This document shows positions 59,988-64,000 of a stretch of 64,000 nucleotides of DNA, piece by piece; position 1 is the first letter of the stretch, and each line of letters opens with the position of its first letter. The translations under genes were made by a program, and so were the position numbers. This DNA is from Micromonospora echinofusca (GTDB lineage: Bacteria; Actinomycetota; Actinomycetes; Mycobacteriales; Micromonosporaceae). The stretch covers positions 558,001 to 622,000 of the forward strand of contig NZ_LT607733.1 in NCBI RefSeq assembly GCF_900091445.1. Direction: 5' to 3'. The notes beneath the pieces are model-generated. The model was given only the letters and a program-made list of their open reading frames with translations. It did not search any database and was not told the DNA's origin.

Positions 59988-60634
59988 CCGCCGTGTTCAG
60001 TCACGGGCGGCTCCGGCTCTACCTGCTCAAGCTCCTCGACGACGGCCCCAGGCACGGCTACGAGCTGATCCGCCTGCTGGAGGACCGCTTCCTCGGCCTC
60101 TACGCGCCCAGCGCCGGCACGATCTACCCCCGGTTACAGCGGCTGGAGGCCGGCGGGCTGGTCACCCACACCGCCGTCGGAGGCCGCAAGGTCTACGAGA
60201 TCACCGAGGCGGGCCGGGCCGAGCTGCGGCAGCGGGCCGGCGAACTGACCGCCCTGGAGTCGGACGTCGCCGCCTCGGTGGAGGAGCTGTCCGCGCTGGC
60301 CGGGGAGCTCCGCGACGAGGTACGCGGCTCCGTGCGCGACCTGAATCGGGAGCTGCGCGAGGCCCGGCGCCCCCGCCGTACGCGCTGGGGGTCCCCCGGT
60401 CCGGGACCGACGCCCGCCCCCTCGCCCGGCCCCGCACCGGCGCCCCCCGCCGGCCCGTCGTCGGCGCCCGAGCCCACCTCGACGCCGCTGGACGAGTTCG
60501 ACCAGCGGCTGGCCGCCTTCGCCGCCGAGGCGGCCGCCCTGATGCGGGCCCGCCGGCCGAGCGACGTGCAGCTGCGTACGGCCGCCCGGTTGCTCGACGG
60601 CGCGCTGGACGGGCTGCGCCGGCTGCTGCGCTGA
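59984..60634 (+). CDS. PadR family transcriptional regulator
   Basis: A 216-residue regulator. The winged-helix PadR domain (residues 1-90) shows LLKLLDDGPRHGYELIRLLEDRF, SAGTIYPRLQRLEAGGLV and RKVYEITEAGRAEL. A helical segment follows, then a Pro/Ala/Ser linker and a short C-terminal helical domain. It is likely autoregulated through the palindrome upstream. The target genes and effector are unknown. Confidence 0.88.
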   Translation: MTAVFSHGRLRLYLLKLLDDGPRHGYELIRLLEDRFLGLYAPSAGTIYPRLQRLEAGGLVTHTAVGGRKVYEITEAGRAELRQRAGELTALESDVAASVEELSALAGELRDEVRGSVRDLNRELREARRPRRTRWGSPGPGPTPAPSPGPAPAPPAGPSSAPEPTSTPLDEFDQRLAAFAAEAAALMRARRPSDVQLRTAARLLDGALDGLRRLLR

Positions 60635-60647
60635 GCGGCGACCGCCT

Positions 60648-60685
60648 CACAGGTTCTTTCCAGCGAGTGCCCAGCGCGGACGCAG
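60648..60685 (+). promoter_or_regulatory. Four NNCAG repeats, 11-bp period, upstream of response regulator
   Basis: CACAG (60648), TCCAG (60659), CCCAG (60670) and CGCAG (60681) occur exactly 11 bp apart. Direct repeats on one helical turn are the known binding mode of OmpR-family regulators. The same arrangement is seen before the HtrA gene at 62966-63003. Confidence 0.6.
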
Positions 60686-60696
60686 CGAGAGCGCGG

Positions 60697-61410
60697 ATGA
60701 TGGGCGGCATGGCCGCTACCCAGACCGAGGCGCGACTGCTCGTCGTCGAGGACGACCCCAACATCCTCGAACTGCTCTCCGCGAGCCTGCGCTTCGCGGG
60801 CTTCGACGTGGCCACCGCGACGAGCGGCAGCGCCGCGCTCAACGCCGCCAAGGACCACCGGCCCGACCTGGTGGTGCTCGACGTGATGCTGCCCGACCTG
60901 GACGGCTTCGAGGTCATCCGCATGCTGCGCGAGGGCGGCACCCGTACGCCGGTGGTCTTCCTCACCGCCCGCGACGCCACCGACGACAAGATCCGCGGGC
61001 TCACCCTGGGCGGCGACGACTACGTGACCAAGCCGTTCAGCCTGGAGGAGCTGACCGCCCGGATCCGGGCGGTGCTGCGGCGCACCAGCAGCGGGGAGCA
61101 GGCGCCCTCCCGGCTCACCTTCGCCGACCTCGAACTGGACGAGGAGACCCACGAGGTGCACCGGGCCGGGCAGCGGGTGCAGCTTTCGCCGACCGAGTTC
61201 AAGCTGCTGCGCTACCTGATGCTGAACGCCAACCGGGTGCTGTCGAAGGCGCAGATCCTCGACCACGTCTGGAACTACGACTTCCGGGGCGACGACAACA
61301 TCGTCGAGTCCTACATCTCGTACCTGCGCCGCAAGGTGGACAACACCCAGCCCCGGCTGATCCACACCCTGCGGGGCGTCGGCTACGTCCTGCGCAAGCC
61401 GGCGGCGTGA
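60697..61410 (+). CDS. OmpR-family response regulator
   Basis: A 237-residue regulator. The receiver domain has acidic residues EDD (18-20), phospho-acceptor Asp62 in VVLDVMLPD, Thr in FLTARD and Lys in VTKPFSLEEL. A winged helix ends in NIVESYISYLRRKVD and LIHTLRGVGYVLR. It resembles TrcR/TcrX/MprA regulators. ATG codons at 60697, 60700 and 60709 are all in frame; the purine-rich GAGAG favours the first. It overlaps the kinase by GTGA. Confidence 0.9.
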   Translation: MMGGMAATQTEARLLVVEDDPNILELLSASLRFAGFDVATATSGSAALNAAKDHRPDLVVLDVMLPDLDGFEVIRMLREGGTRTPVVFLTARDATDDKIRGLTLGGDDYVTKPFSLEELTARIRAVLRRTSSGEQAPSRLTFADLELDEETHEVHRAGQRVQLSPTEFKLLRYLMLNANRVLSKAQILDHVWNYDFRGDDNIVESYISYLRRKVDNTQPRLIHTLRGVGYVLRKPAA

Positions 61411-62963
61411 AACCGCTCGACCAGGGCAAGGCGCGGCTGCGCAGCGTCCCCCTGCGGGTCAAGCTGGTCGCCGCGGTGCTGGCCCTGGTCGCCGCCGCGT
61501 TGCTGGTGATCAGCTCGCTGACCGCCTTCTTCCTCCGCAACTACCTGGTCGGCCAGGTGGACGGCCAGATCAAGTCGGCCAGCCAGGGGCTCGGGCAACT
61601 GCTGCCCGGGCTGCGCAGCGGTCAACTCGAGGCGATGCTGCCCAGCAGCTACGTCGTGTCGCTCGCCGACGAGAACCAGGTGTACCGGACGGCCTACGAC
61701 GACATCAGCCTCGACCCCGAGCAACTGCCCGACTTCCCGAGCGACCGGAGCGGATTCGCCGCACTGGAGGGCGCACCCCGAACCGTCATGTCCCACGACG
61801 GCCGTACCCGCTGGCGGGTGGTCTACACGGGACAGCAGGACGGCTCGGTGCTCGCCGTGGGTCAGCCACTCACCCAGGTGGACCGCGCCGTGAAGCAGCT
61901 GGTCTGGATAGACCTGCTGGTCGGCGGGGCGGTGCTGATCCTGCTCGCCTCCATCGGCGCGGCGATCGTCCGGACCAGTCTGAAGCCGCTGGTGGAGATA
62001 GAGCGTACGGCCGCCGCCATCGCCGGTGGGGATCTCACCCGGCGGGTGCCCGACCCCGAGGAGGGGCAACCCTGCCCCACCTCCGAGCTGGGCCGGCTGT
62101 CGCGGGCCCTCAACGCGATGCTCACGCAGATCGAGGTCGCCTTCACCGCGCGGGCCGCCTCGGAGACCGCCGCCCGGTCCGCCGAGGCGGTGGCCCGGGA
62201 CGCGGCCGGCGCGGCGCGGGCCTCCGAGGCACGGGCCCGGCGCTCCGAGGAACGGATGCGGCAGTTCGTCGCGGACGCCTCGCACGAGCTGCGGACCCCG
62301 CTGACCACCATCCGGGGCTTCGCCGAGCTCTACCGCCAGGGTGCGGCCAGCGCGCCGGAGCAGACCGCCGACCTGTTGCGGCGCATCGAGCAGGAGGCGG
62401 CCCGGATGGGGTTGCTGGTGGAGGACCTGCTGCTGCTGGCCCGGCTGGACCGGGAGCGACCGCTCGCCCTCGCCCCGGTGGAGCTGCCGGTGCTGGCCAG
62501 CGAGGCGGTCGAGGCCGCCCGGGTGATGGCGCCGGAGCGCCGGATCGAGCTGGAGGTGGCGCCCGGCTCGGGCCCGCTGGTGGTCTACGGCGACGACGCC
62601 AGGCTGCGCCAGGTCATCGGCAACCTGATGACCAACGCCCTGACGCACACCCCGCCGGAGGCTGCGGTGACCCTGCGGCTGCGGGTCGAGCCGGGCAACC
62701 TGGCCGTGGTGGAGGTGGCCGACACCGGTCCCGGGCTCACCTCGGAGCAGGCGGAGCGGGTCTTCGAGCGCTTCTACCGGGTGGACGCCGCGCGTACCCG
62801 GCGGGCCGGCGGCAACACCGGCACCGGGCTGGGCCTGGCCATCGTCGCGGCGCTGGTGCGCGCCCACCATGGCACGGTCGAGGTGGCCGAGACCCCCGGC
62901 GGGGGAGCGACCTTCCGGGTCCGGCTCCCGCTGGTGCCGGACGCCGGGGGTGATGGCGAGTGA
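61407..62963 (+). CDS. Membrane sensor histidine kinase
   Basis: A 518-residue kinase. Helices near residues 18-43 and 166-188 bracket an outer sensor domain. HAMP, an unusual Ala-rich coiled coil (about 245-285), and HisKA with [11 protein letters not shown] (His293) follow. The ATPase domain shows [17 protein letters not shown] and TGLGLAIV. It pairs with the upstream regulator and sits before an HtrA-like protease, as in envelope-stress systems. Confidence 0.92.
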   Translation: MKPLDQGKARLRSVPLRVKLVAAVLALVAAALLVISSLTAFFLRNYLVGQVDGQIKSASQGLGQLLPGLRSGQLEAMLPSSYVVSLADENQVYRTAYDDISLDPEQLPDFPSDRSGFAALEGAPRTVMSHDGRTRWRVVYTGQQDGSVLAVGQPLTQVDRAVKQLVWIDLLVGGAVLILLASIGAAIVRTSLKPLVEIERTAAAIAGGDLTRRVPDPEEGQPCPTSELGRLSRALNAMLTQIEVAFTARAASETAARSAEAVARDAAGAARASEARARRSEERMRQFVADASHELRTPLTTIRGFAELYRQGAASAPEQTADLLRRIEQEAARMGLLVEDLLLLARLDRERPLALAPVELPVLASEAVEAARVMAPERRIELEVAPGSGPLVVYGDDARLRQVIGNLMTNALTHTPPEAAVTLRLRVEPGNLAVVEVADTGPGLTSEQAERVFERFYRVDAARTRRAGGNTGTGLGLAIVAALVRAHHGTVEVAETPGGGATFRVRLPLVPDAGGDGE

Positions 62964-62965
62964 CT

Positions 62966-63003
62966 TTCAGCCAACATTCAGGTGGGTTCCAGGCGGATCG
63001 CAG
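62966..63003 (+). promoter_or_regulatory. Four NNCAG repeats, 11-bp period, upstream of htrA-like gene
   Basis: TTCAG (62966), TTCAG (62977), TCCAG (62988) and CGCAG (62999) lie exactly 11 bp apart in the 62-bp gap between kinase stop and protease start. This mirrors the site before the response regulator. Confidence 0.6.
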
Positions 63004-63025
63004 TGGTGCGCGTCAAGGTGGACGC

Positions 63026-64000
63026 ATGACCGAGCACGAGTCCGACCCGCAGCGCCGGCCGGCCCACCCCGACGCCGAGCCGTCGCACCCCACCGCCGAG
63101 CTGCCGCGCGCCGAGCGCGCGCAGTCCGACTCCGCCCCGACCGTCGGCTTCGCCACCACGTCCGGCGACGCCCCCACGGTCGGCCTAACCACGCATCCCG
63201 CCGGCTCGACCGCCCCTGCCGCCGGTGGATCCGTCCCGGTCGGCGGCGACGCACCGCGTACCGGGGAGCCGGGCGCGACCGCCGGCGACGGCGTCCCGTC
63301 CGCCGCCGAGCCGGCCCGCGCCCCCGACGCCGCCGGCCCGCCCGCCCGGCCCGCCCCGCCGGGCCCCTTCGCGCCGGCCCCGCAGTACCCGCTGCCAGGC
63401 CAGTACCAGCCGGGTCAACCCGCCCACCCGTACGCCGCCGGTCAGCCCGGTCACCCGCACCTCGCGGGTCAGCCCGGCCATCCGCAGGCCGCCGGCCAGC
63501 CGGGCGGGCCCTGGTACGGCCAGCAGTCCGGCTGGAGCGGCGGGGGCCAGCCGGGACAGCCGTACGGCCACCAGCCGCACCCCTCCGGCCAGCCGGTGCC
63601 GCCCTGGGCGGCCCCGCAGACGGGCCCCCGGCCCGGCCGGATCGCCAAGTTCGCCGGCGCCGGGGTGGCGGTCTTCGCCCTGATGCTCGGCTCGGGCGTC
63701 GCCGGTGGGGCGCTCGCGCTGGCCGTCGACGGCGACTCGGGCATCACCCGCACCTACTCCGCCGCGCCGATCATCAACAGCGCCGACCTGCCCCGCATCG
63801 CCGCCGCCGTGCAGCCCAGCGTCGTGTCGATCGCGACCGACAACGGCGAGGGCTCCGGCGTGATCCTCACCGCCGACGGCTTCGTGCTCACCAACAACCA
63901 CGTGGTCGCCTCCGCCACGGACGGCAAGGTCGTGGTGACCTTCGCCGACGGCAAGACCGCCCAGGCCCAGATCCGGGGCACCGACCCGAAGACCGACCTG
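63026..64000 (+). CDS. HtrA/DegP-like trypsin protease, partial (5' part)
   Basis: The first 325 residues of a membrane-anchored serine protease, open to the window end. About 200 residues are a Pro/Gly/Gln-rich cytoplasmic region with AGQPGHP-type repeats, then a transmembrane helix near 203-232, then the start of the trypsin-like domain with [14 protein letters not shown] and the catalytic His292 in TNNHVVAS. The catalytic Asp, Ser and any PDZ domain are beyond the window. AAGGTGG precedes the ATG at 63026. Position after a two-component pair matches the mprAB-pepD layout. Confidence 0.88.
   Translation, partial: MTEHESDPQRRPAHPDAEPSHPTAELPRAERAQSDSAPTVGFATTSGDAPTVGLTTHPAGSTAPAAGGSVPVGGDAPRTGEPGATAGDGVPSAAEPARAPDAAGPPARPAPPGPFAPAPQYPLPGQYQPGQPAHPYAAGQPGHPHLAGQPGHPQAAGQPGGPWYGQQSGWSGGGQPGQPYGHQPHPSGQPVPPWAAPQTGPRPGRIAKFAGAGVAVFALMLGSGVAGGALALAVDGDSGITRTYSAAPIINSADLPRIAAAVQPSVVSIATDNGEGSGVILTADGFVLTNNHVVASATDGKVVVTFADGKTAQAQIRGTDPKTDL

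Overview
The window is high-GC actinobacterial chromosome, and the gene set points to Micromonosporaceae, most likely Micromonospora or a close relative. Supporting signs are WhiB regulators, a SigR/RsrA-type redox sigma system with mycothiol-type context, nickel superoxide dismutase with its SodX protease, a MacS/MacR-type two-component pair, DUF5709 and DUF6104 proteins, actinobacterial bL37, a Kgd-type 2-oxoglutarate decarboxylase, frequent GTG/TTG starts, and a 60-bp element encoding VSARSEPGLRAPQSRTKE that I remember (unchecked) from Micromonosporaceae gene junctions. Nearly all genes look like resident chromosomal genes; I see no prophage, transposase, CRISPR array or large biosynthetic cluster.

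Layout. 0-5 kb: a UPF0182 membrane protein, then an ECF sigma factor overlapping a membrane-anchored partner. 4.8-5.8 kb: two identical initiator tRNA-fMet genes, each with its own hairpin terminator, separated by low-complexity DNA and a long palindromic element. 6-14 kb: a sugar-type binding lipoprotein, purC, glpK, a divergent PRPP synthetase, an RsbW-like kinase, and a histidine kinase/LuxR regulator pair joined by a duplicated 60-bp coupling repeat. 14-22 kb: STAS/ATPase regulator, SDR, GT4 glycosyltransferase, DMT transporter, hisN, rsgA, aroA. 22-26 kb: HMCES-type protein, a WhiB protein, a hydrolase, the sigR/rsrA-like pair and the 24-residue ribosomal protein bL37. 26-33 kb: biotinyl/lipoyl carrier protein plus GNAT, a TPR protein, a SIS-domain protein, a PdtaS-like kinase and a GT39 membrane glycosyltransferase.

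33-37 kb is a sulfur-assimilation operon: a Cys-containing leader peptide, ferredoxin sulfite reductase, a zinc-ribbon miniprotein, APS reductase and a CbiX/SirB-like chelatase, largely joined by 4-nt start/stop overlaps. It converges on whiB1, whose upstream region carries a CRP-type site. 38-43 kb: lipid kinase, sodN/sodX, malic enzyme, quinone-oxidoreductase-like protein. 43-46 kb holds two paralogous alpha/beta hydrolases flanking a nucleotidyltransferase, a 7 x 20-bp tandem array and a second copy of the palindromic element. 47-57 kb: ackA-pta, DUF6104, kgd, an ABC exporter and a hotdog-fold protein. 57-64 kb: an OlsB/PlsC-like acyltransferase pair, a PadR regulator with a tiny coupled upstream ORF, and an OmpR-type regulator/kinase followed by an HtrA-like protease cut by the window end.

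Themes across genes. Many genes have a TAnnnT -10 hexamer only 6-8 nt before the start codon, so leaderless transcription looks common. Four-base ATGA/GTGA overlaps couple operons. The most noteworthy signals are: (i) four NNCAG half-sites on an exact 11-bp period upstream of both the OmpR regulator and the HtrA gene; (ii) the 60-bp coupling repeat with overlapping start/stop codons at both ends; (iii) a SigR-type promoter plus in-frame N-terminal extension in front of sigR; (iv) the sulfur-operon leader peptide; and (v) the dispersed GGTGATCAGGAC palindrome.
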